A DNA stretch of 64,000 nt from Oceanobacillus halotolerans (GCF_010993955.1 NZ_WIXL01000002.1:248001-312000); one strand, 5' to 3'. Counted from the first letter of the stretch, positions 41,118-50,656 are shown. Numbers and translations: made by a program. The notes: generated from the letters alone by a model not told the origin.

Positions 41118-41152
41118 CAAAAAAATCGAGATTATCACGCTCTCGATTTTTT
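41118..41152 (-). terminator. Terminator overlapping the end of yqeM
   Basis: A near 12-bp stem, AAAAAATCGAGA with TCTCGATTTTTT (41120-41131 and 41141-41152). On the minus strand it ends in a T-run. The yqeM stop codon lies in the loop, so the hairpin is part of the coding sequence. Confidence 0.85.
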
Positions 41153-41893
41153 TTCGGCAACTATAAAAATCCTCTCTGCCTTCTCATCTATTGTAGTATT
41201 ATAAGTGGAAAAATCGTTGTAAACTGACAAATTATAAAAACCTGCTTCCTCTAACAAATGTTTATACACTATTATTGGATAGGTTCGTTGATGATGATAT
41301 TCCTCAAAACGTTGGTAAGAGCCACTTTCCATTTCAACAAAAAAGGTCAAATCATGATACATTTCTCCTCGTTGATCTCCTTCAATACAAAACCAAATAT
41401 AAGATACCTCATCTTGAACATCAGCAAATGTTTGATTTACATAAAAATTCTCGACATGATTGATAGAATGAATATCAAATAAAAGTAAACCACCTGGTCT
41501 TAAGATTTGCTCGATTTGCTGGAAAACAACCTGGAGATCATTTTTATCTGTAATATAATTCATAACATCACAGTAACTAATAGCTACATCTATGTTTTCC
41601 ACCCCGTTTATATCACGTAAATCTTGCTGAATAAATGTGATAGGAAGTTGTTCTTTACTTGCTCGATGCTCTGCTGCCGTTAACATATTAACAGAATTAT
41701 CGATCCCGATCATTTGGTATCTTTGTTTTGCCAATCTGGCCGTTATTTGACCAGTTCCACATCCTAAGTCCACTATCTTTTCTGGCTTGACTTGATATTT
41801 CTTTAACACCTCTTCTGTAAACGTAACCCATGCATCATATGGTGCGTCTTCCATTAAACGATCATATAACGATGCCATTTGTTGATATGCCAT
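41135..41893 (-). CDS. yqeM: Class I SAM-dependent methyltransferase YqeM
   Basis: Methyltransferase of unknown substrate; VDLGCGTGQITARLA (about 42-56) is the SAM-binding motif I, followed by GIDNSVNML and CDVMNYI. Length is 252 residues. GGGTG precedes the ATG, three bases after rsfS. It is the last gene of the yqeG-yqeM cluster. The extreme C-terminus overlaps a terminator. Confidence 0.9.
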   Translation of the reverse strand: MAYQQMASLYDRLMEDAPYDAWVTFTEEVLKKYQVKPEKIVDLGCGTGQITARLAKQRYQMIGIDNSVNMLTAAEHRASKEQLPITFIQQDLRDINGVENIDVAISYCDVMNYITDKNDLQVVFQQIEQILRPGGLLLFDIHSINHVENFYVNQTFADVQDEVSYIWFCIEGDQRGEMYHDLTFFVEMESGSYQRFEEYHHQRTYPIIVYKHLLEEAGFYNLSVYNDFSTYNTTIDEKAERIFIVAEKKSRA

Positions 41894-41896
41894 TGG

Positions 41897-42256
41897 TCAC
41901 CCTTCTTGTCCAACACTTAAGGGCACACGTATTGCATCTCCCCATAAGCGTTCTAAATTATAGTAAGCACGCTCATCCTTATGGAATATATGACAGACAA
42001 TATCCCCGACATCTACTAATACCCAACGAGCTTCTTCCAATCCTTCTAAACGTTTCACATCAATGCCTTTTTCTTCTACCGCATCTTTAACTGCACGAGC
42101 AATAGCTTGAACTTGTCGCTCATTACCCGCATGACATATCAAAAAGTAGTCTGCCACTAAAGAGACATCTTTCATATCCAGTGCAACAATATCTTCTGCT
42201 AGTTTATCATCACAAGCTTCTGCTGCAATTTCTAGAATTTCTTTATAGTCCATCAA
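41897..42256 (-). CDS. rsfS: Ribosomal silencing factor RsfS
   Basis: Binds ribosomal protein L14 (uL14) and blocks subunit joining when nutrients are scarce. The 119-residue protein has the family core LVADYFLICHAGNERQVQAIA and ARWVLVDVGDIVCHIFH, ending in YYNLERLWGD. It overlaps yqeK by four bases, indicating coupled translation. Confidence 0.96.
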   Translation of the reverse strand: MMDYKEILEIAAEACDDKLAEDIVALDMKDVSLVADYFLICHAGNERQVQAIARAVKDAVEEKGIDVKRLEGLEEARWVLVDVGDIVCHIFHKDERAYYNLERLWGDAIRVPLSVGQEG

Positions 42257-42828
42257 TCATTACCTCCATTTAATTGTCTGGTTAAATCATTGTAGGCGTG
42301 AAAGGTATCAGGATAAATTGTAGCGTTTTTTTGCATTAAAAAGTTAATCGTATTTCGTGTCGCTAACCAAGAAGCACGATATAGATCATGATGTACAATA
42401 TCACGAACTTCTTGAACACCTGGAAAGTCCCTGCCTGGTTCACTATAATCCGCTATAAAAATAATCATTTCTAACATACTCATGTTGGCTTTTCCCGTGG
42501 TATGGTACCTTATTGCTTGTTGTACATCAGAATCGTTTATTCCGTGCTCTTGCTCTAATAATAAAGCACCAGCCGGTCCGTGCCAAAGTTCATGATGATA
42601 GTCCAATAAATCCTTAGGCAAATTGCTGGTAAGGATAGATCTTTTTAGTTCTTCCTTTGGTCGATATTTTGCATAATCATGTAGTATTCCTGCCAACTCT
42701 ACTTTTTCTTTATTTACATTATATGTTTCTGCCAACTCTAAAGCTGTTTGGGTAACACGTAACGTATGTTCAAAACGTTCCTCCGTTAACTGAGGTTTCA
42801 CAATCGATATCGCTTTCTCTTTATTCAT
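42253..42828 (-). CDS. yqeK: HD-domain hydrolase YqeK (Ap4A hydrolase family)
   Basis: Members of this family hydrolyse diadenosine tetraphosphate symmetrically. HD-domain metal ligands appear in HTLRV (from about 20), ILHDYAKY (about 47-54) and YHHELWHGPAG. Length is 191 residues. It overlaps both nadD upstream (8 bases) and rsfS downstream (4 bases). Confidence 0.94.
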   Translation of the reverse strand: MNKEKAISIVKPQLTEERFEHTLRVTQTALELAETYNVNKEKVELAGILHDYAKYRPKEELKRSILTSNLPKDLLDYHHELWHGPAGALLLEQEHGINDSDVQQAIRYHTTGKANMSMLEMIIFIADYSEPGRDFPGVQEVRDIVHHDLYRASWLATRNTINFLMQKNATIYPDTFHAYNDLTRQLNGGND

Positions 42829-43384
42829 ACAAATGCTTCTCCTTAATATAAGCTTCTACCTTATCAGGAATAAAATATCGGACTGACTGTCTATTGGCTA
42901 AACGTTTTCGTAATCCTGTGGAAGATACTTCAATCGTTGGTACACTCACTTCTATTATCGGATAATTTGTTTTCAAATCATGCTCATACCGCTTAACACC
43001 GATAAATTTGACCAATTCCATTAATTGGTCAATGCTTTGCCATTTTGGTAAATATTCCACCATATCAGCGCCGATTATAAAATAAAATTCTTTATCAGGA
43101 TGTTCATTCTTCAGTATTTTCATTGTATCAAATGTATATGATTTCCCTAAACGTTCTATTTCAATGGTATTTACAACAAAGTTTGGATTATTCTCCGTTG
43201 CAAGTCGAACCATTTTGACACGATCTTGTGCATCAATTTTCGCTTTTTCCTTATGTGGAGGGATATTAGAAGGCATAAACCATACTTGTTCCAGTGACAA
43301 TGCTAAGCGTACCTCTTCAGCGATAATCAGATGACCAATGTGTGGTGGATCAAAAGTTCCTCCTAAAATACCAATTTGTTTCAA
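42821..43384 (-). CDS. nadD: Nicotinate-nucleotide adenylyltransferase
   Basis: Forms nicotinate adenine dinucleotide in NAD synthesis. The nucleotidyltransferase signature GGTFDPPHIGHLI is at residues 8-20, and VPTIEVSSTGLRKRL carries the C-terminal STxxR motif. Length is 187 residues. It lies between yhbY and yqeK as in B. subtilis. Confidence 0.97.
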   Translation of the reverse strand: MKQIGILGGTFDPPHIGHLIIAEEVRLALSLEQVWFMPSNIPPHKEKAKIDAQDRVKMVRLATENNPNFVVNTIEIERLGKSYTFDTMKILKNEHPDKEFYFIIGADMVEYLPKWQSIDQLMELVKFIGVKRYEHDLKTNYPIIEVSVPTIEVSSTGLRKRLANRQSVRYFIPDKVEAYIKEKHLYE

Positions 43385-43399
43385 TGTAATAATACCCCT

Positions 43400-43690
43400 T
43401 TATGGTAGCTCGATTTCTTTATGTTCTGTTGATTCCTTATATAATACAATATTATTCCCGATAATCTGGACAACATGGGCCTGTGTCCCCTCTGCTAGTT
43501 GCTCTGCTACAACACTTTTATCTTCTAAACAGTTTTGCAAAATACTCACTTTTATTAATTCACGCTTTTCTAAGGCCTCATTAATTTGGTTAATCATATT
43601 TTCATTCACACCAGTTTTTCCAACTTGGAAAATTGGTTTTAGTTGATTCGCTTTCGCTCGCAAAAAACGCTTTTGTTTACCTGTTAACAT
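43400..43690 (-). CDS. yhbY: CRM-domain RNA-binding protein YhbY (YqeI)
   Basis: Single-domain CRM protein that associates with the pre-50S subunit in other bacteria. The 96 residues begin LTGKQKRFLRAKANQLKPI and contain the GKTGVNENMI loop, equivalent to the conserved GxxG. It sits one base after aroE. Confidence 0.95.
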   Translation of the reverse strand: MLTGKQKRFLRAKANQLKPIFQVGKTGVNENMINQINEALEKRELIKVSILQNCLEDKSVVAEQLAEGTQAHVVQIIGNNIVLYKESTEHKEIELP

Positions 43691-43691
43691 T

Positions 43692-44534
43692 TTATCTTCC
43701 TTCCAATTGTTTTTGTAATGGTTCTTTGAGGTCTTCGACAGTTATTTGTTTTCCTGTCCATATTTCAAAGGCATGTTGAGCTTGATACAAAAGCATTGTA
43801 TGCCCATAATGAACAGATGCCTTCTTTCTTTTAGCTATCTGTAACATACGCGTGCAAATTGGTTGATAGACAATATCACTCACAATACTCGATTCCGTAA
43901 CTTTCTCTGGAACCATTATGATCTCATTATCATTTGGTTTCATTCCAACAGATGTTGTTTGAATAATCAAATCATACCCATCCAATCCGTTTTTCACCTT
44001 GTCTAAGGAATATATTGTCGTTTCAGTAAAAGTATTTCCCAATTCTTTAATTTGTACAGCATGGTCTGTGGTACGATTTGCTATATCAATATAATAAAAT
44101 CCATTTTGCACTAATGCATCGTATATTCCTCTAGCAGCACCACCTGCTCCTATTAGGATAATTCTTATCGATTTATTTAAGAATATGTCAGGATAGGCAT
44201 CCCTTAGTGAGCGGATATAACCACTTCCATCTGTGTTATAACCTATCCACTTTCCATTTCGGCACGCCACTGTATTAACTGCTTCAACACGTTTTGCAGT
44301 CGAGTCTACTTCATCTAAGTGTCTCATAATAGCTTGTTTATACGGCACAGTAACATTAAATCCGTCAAGTTGTATACCTTTTAGCTTTTCAATCTCCCTC
44401 GAAAAAGATTCTACTGGGATATTATACAGTGTATAAGTACCTTCTAACACTGCTTTTTTTAACAAGTTCTGATGTATCCATGGTGATAAAGAATGAGAAA
44501 TAGGATGGCCTACTAGACCTAAGGAATACGCCAT
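43692..44534 (-). CDS. aroE: Shikimate dehydrogenase
   Basis: Reduces 3-dehydroshikimate with NADPH in aromatic amino acid synthesis. The shikimate-binding SLSPWIHQ near the N-terminus, catalytic NVTVPYKQAI (Lys in VPYK) and the nucleotide loop GAGGAARGI (about 131-139) are intact. Length is 280 residues. It lies 11 bases after yqeH. Confidence 0.97.
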   Translation of the reverse strand: MAYSLGLVGHPISHSLSPWIHQNLLKKAVLEGTYTLYNIPVESFSREIEKLKGIQLDGFNVTVPYKQAIMRHLDEVDSTAKRVEAVNTVACRNGKWIGYNTDGSGYIRSLRDAYPDIFLNKSIRIILIGAGGAARGIYDALVQNGFYYIDIANRTTDHAVQIKELGNTFTETTIYSLDKVKNGLDGYDLIIQTTSVGMKPNDNEIIMVPEKVTESSIVSDIVYQPICTRMLQIAKRKKASVHYGHTMLLYQAQHAFEIWTGKQITVEDLKEPLQKQLEGR

Positions 44535-44545
44535 TTAGTTCCCTC

Positions 44546-45646
44546 CTACAATAAGGATGATCGTACAGAAACAGAAACGCCTTTTGGGCTGTGTGCAATT
44601 ACTGTACAATCCCCATCTAAAATCCGTACCCAACCAAGACCTGGGAACACAATATCGACATTTGAATCAGTTAGTTTAAATGTATGTTGTTCTAATTCAG
44701 GTAAGTGTTTCAATGTTTCATTATTTGGTGGTGACAGTAGTTCCCCCTTATGTACTTCATATAAGGAATCAGCTTTTTCTAGTTTTGTTCGGTGTATCGA
44801 AAGATCATTGGAAAAATAACAAACAAACGATTGTCTGTCTCCTCTTATAAAATCTAGGCGAGCAAGCCCCCCAAAAAACAATGTTTGGTCACTATTTAAT
44901 TGAAAAACTCTAGGTTTAATTTCTTTTGTTGGCGTTATTATTTTTAAATCTTCTTTCGATACATAATGGGCCATCTGCGCTTGATTTACAATTCCTGGTG
45001 TATCAATTAATGCCGTATCATCATCTAAAGGAATTTCGATAAAACCTAGTGTGGTTCCTGGGAAATATGAAGTTGTTATCACATCATTAGCTCCTGTAGA
45101 TTGTTTAATTAATCGGTTGATAAATGTCGATTTGCCGACATTTGTCGTTCCAACAATATAAACATCCTGTCTGTCTCGAATCTCCTCCATGGCCTCGGTT
45201 AATTCTTCAAACCCATACCCTTTTGTCGATGAAATTAAAAAAACACCTTTTACTTTGACCCCTAATGAGTTTGCTGACGCTTGAAGCCATTGTTTTAATT
45301 TATTTCGATTCGTTGATTTTGGTAGTAGGTCCATTTTATTCCCGACTAAAAGTATCGACTTATCGCCAACAATCCTAGGTAAACTTTTTAGCATCGTTCC
45401 ATCAACATCAAAAATATCAATAATATGAACCACTAAACCATTGGTATCCGCTATACTACTGACCATTTTTAAAAAATCATCATCGGTCATGTCTATATCC
45501 TGAATTTCATTATAATGCTTTAATCGAAAACAACGTTGACATAATATTGTCTCTCTATTTAATGCTGCTTGTGGTGTATAGCCAGTTGCCTTTTTGTCCG
45601 ATGTTTGAATGGTCACACCACATCCCTGACATTCTATTGATTCCAT
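44546..45646 (-). CDS. yqeH: Circularly permuted GTPase YqeH
   Basis: GTPase needed for 30S subunit assembly. A treble-clef zinc finger (CQGCG and CQRC) comes first. The permuted G motifs follow in the order NKMDL (G4), SSTKG (G5), GTTNVGKST (G1, about 161-169) and DTPGI (G3), then a C-terminal RNA-binding part. Length is 366 residues. It starts two bases after yqeG. Confidence 0.97.
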   Translation of the reverse strand: MESIECQGCGVTIQTSDKKATGYTPQAALNRETILCQRCFRLKHYNEIQDIDMTDDDFLKMVSSIADTNGLVVHIIDIFDVDGTMLKSLPRIVGDKSILLVGNKMDLLPKSTNRNKLKQWLQASANSLGVKVKGVFLISSTKGYGFEELTEAMEEIRDRQDVYIVGTTNVGKSTFINRLIKQSTGANDVITTSYFPGTTLGFIEIPLDDDTALIDTPGIVNQAQMAHYVSKEDLKIITPTKEIKPRVFQLNSDQTLFFGGLARLDFIRGDRQSFVCYFSNDLSIHRTKLEKADSLYEVHKGELLSPPNNETLKHLPELEQHTFKLTDSNVDIVFPGLGWVRILDGDCTVIAHSPKGVSVSVRSSLL

Positions 45647-45648
45647 CC

Positions 45649-46164
45649 CTATTCCTCCCAGTTAATTTGACCTTTTTTACGCATATATGCTAAAATTCGT
45701 CGCTCAATTTGTCGATTGATTCGAGTTAGTTTTCCATCCGTTTGAACGATTGGAACAACGAGGATCGTATGAAATCCAGCAATATTTCCCCCTAACACAT
45801 CTGTTAGAATTTGATCTCCAATAACGACTATTTCACTTTTTTTTAGGTTCATTTGCTTCGCTACTAATTTAAAAGCTCTACTTAAGGGTTTCCTAGCACT
45901 AAATACAAATGGTGTACCTAAAGGTTCCGAAAATATTTTTACCCGCTCTCGATTATTATTCGAGATGATGGTTACTTTGATACCATGGTTTTCCATTAAC
46001 TCAAACCATTTAACAACTTCTGGAGTTGCGTCTTTTTCATCCCATGCAACGAGCGTATTATCTAAATCTGTAATAATTCCTTTAATTCCTTTTTCCTTTA
46101 ATAAATCTGGATGAATTTCAAAAATACTTTTTACATGCTCATTCGGCAAAAAATGTTTAAACAA
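45649..46164 (-). CDS. yqeG: HAD superfamily phosphatase YqeG
   Basis: HAD IIIA phosphatase related to phosphatidylglycerophosphate phosphatases; the substrate is unproven here. Motif I is DLDNTLVAWD, motif II is ISNNN, and motif III/IV is VIGDQILTDVLGG. I start at TTG 46164, five bases after AGGTGG, which aligns with B. subtilis YqeG; GTG 46173 would overlap that site. Length is about 171 residues. First gene of its operon. Confidence 0.93.
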   Translation of the reverse strand: MFKHFLPNEHVKSIFEIHPDLLKEKGIKGIITDLDNTLVAWDEKDATPEVVKWFELMENHGIKVTIISNNNRERVKIFSEPLGTPFVFSARKPLSRAFKLVAKQMNLKKSEIVVIGDQILTDVLGGNIAGFHTILVVPIVQTDGKLTRINRQIERRILAYMRKKGQINWEE

Positions 46165-46375
46165 ACCTTCCACCTCTTTATGACATTCGACAATTTATAT
46201 GATTTCTATTTCCAATAATTTACTAGTTATGGAATACTTTACTTTCTTTATCCTATCTCATCTTTCATTATTTATAAAGTATAATCTTAATCACGGTAGA
46301 TTTCCGAGGTTAGGAATATTATGATGGCTTTCGATATATGTAGCATCTTTTAAATTGTTTATTAAATGGAAGAAC

Positions 46376-47110
46376 TTTTTTAAATATAGAAAAAACGACG
46401 CTGAAAACAAGGGATCTTTCCGTATACTCTGTTTTTATCCATGTCGCATAATCTATATTATATGCAGTAAGCGATGTTTAGAGTGTTTACCCGTTCTGGA
46501 AATACACTTCGCTTTCACCAGGGGCATAAGTGCGACATCTGTTCAAACTATTCGTTTTCACAGTGTCTTCTTTACCGCGGGTGGCTGATGAGCCTCTTTG
46601 GGCTAGCGCCCTGTGGGGTCTCACCGATCTCCTACTTCCCGCAGGAGTCTTCGTGTTTTTTCTCCGCCAGATTTGAGAAATGTTAATTCTTATCATTTAT
46701 GTTACTAATAGGATAATTATTTGACGTATTTTCCTGGTGGAGTCTAGCATTTTACCCTTATTAGAAAAATTTTCAGGCACAAGTAAGAGAACCCCAAGAG
46801 ACGCATTTATTGGGTGATATCACTACTGGATTAGAGCAACAAAACAGTGGAGGCAGAATACGTAGACTCCTATGGAAACAACACGTGTCCGAAGACCCCG
46901 GAAGAAGCGGTCTTTGCTTCTGAGGAGGCTGAGGCCGTGTCCATGGAAAGCGAAGTATTCTGCCGGAACGAATTCGCATGCTTGACCCTTATTGAATGAG
47001 CAAAAGCGACTGTCCAAAGTGGAAATCAACGGCTTTAATTTATTGCGCATAATGCATCTTATATGCAAGACATTCCTTACTAGAAAGAAACAATCTTTTA
47101 GAAAACAGCC
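46376..47110. repeat. MITE-like repeat R1, long copy upstream of sda
   Basis: Occupies most of the gap between divergent yqeG and sda. Shared modules are GTCGCATAATCTATATTATA, CACTTCGCTTTCACC, AAGTGCGACATCTGTTC, GAGGAGGCTGAGGCCGTG and the right end CAATCTTTTAGAAAACAGCC. The halves are inverted as in the copy at 18403-19010. ORFs of 68-119 codons inside it share no protein family and are treated as chance. The left end is unclear. Confidence 0.72.
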
Positions 47111-47301
47111 AAAAACAACAAAAATTGCTAAATGAACCTTTTTCAAAGAGTTTGATCCACTGACAACCTTCCTTATTTTCAACTACAATACTACTTTCAA
47201 TTATAAACGGTTATAATTTCATCACAAGAACTTCGTAAAAATATGTCTTTTTTGCGAAATTATGCGAAAAACCGTTCGACAATTCCCTACATTTTTTGCA
47301 T

Positions 47302-47401
47302 TGTGGATAAGTTTATTCACAAAAATAGTGCTTTAATACCAACATTTTAAAGTAGTCGATTAATGATTATGCACAAGTTATCTACAGGGTTATGTAGATA
47401 A
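47302..47401 (+). promoter_or_regulatory. DnaA-box cluster upstream of sda
   Basis: Three exact TTATNCACA matches: TGTGGATAA at 47302-47310 (minus), TTATTCACA at 47313-47321 and TTATGCACA at 47367-47375. Two one-mismatch TTATCTACA boxes face each other at 47378-47386 and 47393-47401. The sda promoter follows at once. In B. subtilis DnaA controls sda through such boxes, which couples sporulation to replication. Confidence 0.88.
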
Positions 47402-47409
47402 CTCAAATC

Positions 47410-47438
47410 TTGTTCAACCTATCATTTCATGGTAAATT
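47410..47438 (+). promoter_or_regulatory. Promoter of sda
   Basis: TTGTTC (47410-47415) and TAAATT (47433-47438) are 17 bases apart, about 50 bases before the sda ATG and directly downstream of the DnaA boxes. Confidence 0.65.
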
Positions 47439-47487
47439 AAACATAACGTAAGCTTACTAGAGTAACGAAGTAAGGAGGGCTGCCAAA

Positions 47488-47628
47488 ATGGAACATTTAT
47501 CAGATGATTTGCTAATTGAAGCTTATTATAAAGCAAATGAATTAAATTTAAGCCCTGATTTTCTATTATTAATCAAAAAAGAAATTGAAAGACGGAATCT
47601 AACAAACAAAATAAAACAATCAAGTTAG
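47488..47628 (+). CDS. sda: Sporulation inhibitor Sda
   Basis: Checkpoint protein that binds the sporulation histidine kinase KinA and blocks entry into sporulation while DNA replicates. The 46 residues ([18 protein letters not shown] and [10 protein letters not shown]) align along their length with B. subtilis Sda, a helical hairpin. AAGGAGGG lies eight bases before ATG. Its DnaA-box-rich promoter supports the call. Confidence 0.95.
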   Translation: MEHLSDDLLIEAYYKANELNLSPDFLLLIKKEIERRNLTNKIKQSS

Positions 47629-47665
47629 CTTATCTGGAAAAATCAATATACGTACTTGTGATCTT

Positions 47666-47708
47666 AAACTCTTGTCATTTTATAAAATGGTAGGGGTTTT
47701 TTATTTTT
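47666..47708 (+). terminator. Terminator after sda
   Basis: A long imperfect hairpin centred on CATTTTATAAAATG with outer A-T, G-C and G-U pairs is followed by TTTTTTATTTTTT. It separates sda from the mrp operon. Confidence 0.75.
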
Positions 47709-47867
47709 TCCAATGAGAACTTTGTGTTAAGCTATCCTATGAATAAATCTTTTTTATGCTATAGTGCTCCAAATGAACATTTATTACATATCCTTAGCTA
47801 GATTACCCTTTTTTTCATCTTACAAATATAGAAGAACTTATACGAAACATATTAAAAAAAATGTTAA

Positions 47868-47896
47868 TTGATTACACTAAATCTTAATGATAATAA
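47868..47896 (+). promoter_or_regulatory. Probable promoter of the mrp operon
   Basis: TTGATT (47868-47873) and TAATAA (47891-47896) are 17 bases apart, 84 bases before mrpA. The rest of the gap after the sda terminator is AT-rich with no other feature seen. Confidence 0.5.
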
Positions 47897-47980
47897 ACCA
47901 ACCATCATATACTTAACATAGAAATATATCCCCAGTTCCAAACATCCTAACATTCATAATTTAAGGAGGAAATTAAATAG

Positions 47981-50314
47981 ATGATATTCGCAGTTTTTTT
48001 ACCACTTCTCTTTGCCTTATTTGTTCCATATATTAGTAAGATAAAGGCTAAAGTTCACACAGGTATTTTTGTACTAATTATTCCTATCCTTATTTTCCTT
48101 TATTTTATACGTTTTATCGGTACCGATTTTTCACCAGTTACCGAGACAATTAGCTGGATTCCATCACTTGGTATAAATCTTACATTTTACTTAGATGGAT
48201 TAAGTCTACTATTTGTTTTACTCATTAGTGGGATCGGGTCACTTGTTGTCCTTTATTCCATCTATTACTTACATAAATCAGAACGTTTAGGACATTTCTA
48301 TGTTTATTTATTAATGTTTATGGCAGCAATGTTAGGTGTAGTCCTATCTGATAATGTTTTTGTACTCTATATGTTTTGGGAATTAACTTCTATATCATCC
48401 TTTTTATTAATTGGATACTGGCATTATAATCAGCGCTCTCGTTATGGTGCACTTAAGTCCATGTTAATTACCGTATTTGGTGGCTTAAGTATGCTTGGAG
48501 GATTAATCCTTCTATCTGTGGTGACCAATACAACTAGTATTCAATCCATGATCGCGATGAGTGATGTTATTTTAAACAATGATTATTTGCCACTAATTTT
48601 AACTTTATTGTTATTAGGAGCTTTCACGAAATCAGCGCAATTCCCTTTCCATATATGGCTACCAGATGCCATGGAGGCACCTACACCAGTTAGTGCTTAT
48701 CTCCACTCGGCAACAATGGTAAAAGCTGGTATATTTTTAGTTGCTCGATTCTCACCTATTTTTGCTGGTTATGAATGGTTCTTTATAATTGTTAGTATAT
48801 TTGGTATCGCTACATTATGCTGGGGTTCCTATATGGCTGTAAGGCAAACGGATCTAAAAGCAATCCTCGCCTTTTCCACTATCAGTCAATTAGGAATGAT
48901 CATGGCAATGCTTGGCTTTGGTACTGAAGTAGCGATTTTTGCAGCTGTTTTCCATATTCTAAACCATGCAACATTTAAGGGTAGTTTATTTATGGTCGCT
49001 GGTATTGTTGACCATGAGACTGGTACTCGAGATATACGTAAGCTAGGTGGATTACTAACTTTCATGCCTATTACAGCTACCCTTGCGTTATTTGGTACTT
49101 TTTCCATGGCAGGTATACCATTACCATTTTTAAATGGATTTTACAGTAAAGAATTATTCTTTGATGCAACCCTACATTTGAATGAAGGAACACTCCCAAT
49201 CACAAACTTCCTTGTTCAAATTATTCCCTATTTAGCAGTATTTGGTAGTATTTTTACCTTTGTTTATTCCTTATATTTCGTGTTTGGTGTATTCGGTGGA
49301 AAGAAACAAATAGATCAATTACCGAAAAAACCACATGAGGCACCAATTGGGATGCTAGTATCACCAATTGTCTTAGTCCTTGGTATTATTTTAATCGGAT
49401 TATTCCCAAATATGGTGAATGGTACATTTATTGCACATGCTGCCCAGGCTGTGAGTGGTGTCCCCATTGAAAAAGACATTTATTTCTGGCATGGATTCAT
49501 CACACCATTCTTTATGTCTTTAGCAGTGGTTGGCATAGGATTTGTTTTATTCCTAACACGTGCAAAATGGGCAAAGGTATATCATGCTGTGCCAGGGAAT
49601 TTTAGTTTTAATGGTGTATATGATTGGACATTATCGAAAATGGATACTGTTCCAAGTAAAATTACGAATACGTATATGACGGGATCGTTAAGATTATATG
49701 CAGCTCTAATATTAAGCACCGTATTTCTTATAACTTTAGGAGCACTACTCCTAACAAATGGATTTACCATTTCCTTTGATAATTTAGCAGAAATTACTGT
49801 TTTAGAAATAGCGGTTGTAACGATCATGGCAGTCGCTGCTATCGCGACTATATTTGCAAGACATAACGTTTCAGCAATCTTAATATTAGGTGTTGTTGGA
49901 TATGGATTGGCCATTTTATTCGTTATTTATCGTGCACCTGACTTAGCGTTAACACAGCTTGTTATCGAAACCATCACTGTTGCATTATTTTTACTATGTT
50001 TTTACCATTTACCAAATCTACGCTCCCCAAATGAACAGACAGGATATAAATTTACAAATGCATTGATTGCAATTGGTTTTGGTGCATTAATGACGGTAAT
50101 TGGAATTGCAGCACATAGCAGTAAATGGTTTGATACCATTTCGGAATACTTCCTTGAGACATCCTATAAACTTGGGGGAGGAGATAATGTAGTAAACGTC
50201 ATATTAGTAGATATGCGTGGTTTAGATACATTGTTTGAAATCGTCGTATTAGGTATTGCAGCTCTTGCAATATTTAGCCTCATTAAGCTAAAACGAAATA
50301 AGGGGGCGGAATAA
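47981..50314 (+). CDS. mrpA: Na+/H+ antiporter subunit MrpA
   Basis: Large membrane subunit of the Mrp complex, which exports Na+ in exchange for protons. The 777 residues hold a NuoL-like part (about 1-470) with Glu134 in FWELTS and Lys248 in MVKAG, like the proton-path residues of complex I subunits. A C-terminal MrpA-specific part has IYRAPDLALTQLVIE and LGGGDNVVNVILVD. AAGGAGG precedes the ATG. No MrpB domain is fused to it. Confidence 0.96.
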   Translation: MIFAVFLPLLFALFVPYISKIKAKVHTGIFVLIIPILIFLYFIRFIGTDFSPVTETISWIPSLGINLTFYLDGLSLLFVLLISGIGSLVVLYSIYYLHKSERLGHFYVYLLMFMAAMLGVVLSDNVFVLYMFWELTSISSFLLIGYWHYNQRSRYGALKSMLITVFGGLSMLGGLILLSVVTNTTSIQSMIAMSDVILNNDYLPLILTLLLLGAFTKSAQFPFHIWLPDAMEAPTPVSAYLHSATMVKAGIFLVARFSPIFAGYEWFFIIVSIFGIATLCWGSYMAVRQTDLKAILAFSTISQLGMIMAMLGFGTEVAIFAAVFHILNHATFKGSLFMVAGIVDHETGTRDIRKLGGLLTFMPITATLALFGTFSMAGIPLPFLNGFYSKELFFDATLHLNEGTLPITNFLVQIIPYLAVFGSIFTFVYSLYFVFGVFGGKKQIDQLPKKPHEAPIGMLVSPIVLVLGIILIGLFPNMVNGTFIAHAAQAVSGVPIEKDIYFWHGFITPFFMSLAVVGIGFVLFLTRAKWAKVYHAVPGNFSFNGVYDWTLSKMDTVPSKITNTYMTGSLRLYAALILSTVFLITLGALLLTNGFTISFDNLAEITVLEIAVVTIMAVAAIATIFARHNVSAILILGVVGYGLAILFVIYRAPDLALTQLVIETITVALFLLCFYHLPNLRSPNEQTGYKFTNALIAIGFGALMTVIGIAAHSSKWFDTISEYFLETSYKLGGGDNVVNVILVDMRGLDTLFEIVVLGIAALAIFSLIKLKRNKGAE

Positions 50315-50317
50315 GAT

Positions 50318-50656
50318 ATGGAGATCGTCACATCTATTTTAGCGGGGCTTCTATTCGCTACTGGTATATACAATTTATTGCAAAAACAATTACTTCGTAT
50401 CGTTATTGGAACAACATTGATATCACATGGAGCACACTTATTTATCTTAACAATGGGCGAACTAAAACGGGGGCTTCCGCCTGTTTTAACAGATGGAATA
50501 ACCGAATATAGTGATCCGTTACCACAGGCATTAATATTAACCTCGATCGTTATAAGTTTTGGTACGACAAGCCTGTTATTAGTACTAGCGTATCGTACTG
50601 CTAAAGAAAATAATACGGATAATATGGGACAATTAAGGGGTACTGAAAATGAGTAA
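50318..50656 (+). CDS. mrpC: Na+/H+ antiporter subunit MrpC
   Basis: NuoK-like membrane subunit, 112 residues with three membrane helices and the typical GTTLISHGAHLFILTMG and DPLPQALILTSIVISFG. It starts three bases after the mrpA stop, with AAGGGGG inside mrpA. The mrpB gene normally found between mrpA and mrpC is not there. Confidence 0.96.
   Translation: MEIVTSILAGLLFATGIYNLLQKQLLRIVIGTTLISHGAHLFILTMGELKRGLPPVLTDGITEYSDPLPQALILTSIVISFGTTSLLLVLAYRTAKENNTDNMGQLRGTENE

Noticed and set aside
40984-41134. Search for comER, divergent from comEA in B. subtilis
   Set aside because: The 150-base gap holds only a promoter and the yqeM terminator; no reductase sequence.
46487-47182. ORFs of 68-119 codons in the gap between yqeG and sda
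   Set aside because: They are within the R1 repeat. The longest (46823-47182) changes composition along its length and is not kept in the other R1 copies, so it is chance.
47376-47403. Inverted repeat AGTTATCTACA/TGTAGATAACT as a terminator
   Set aside because: No T-run follows; the arms contain near-perfect DnaA boxes, so a protein-binding site is a better reading.
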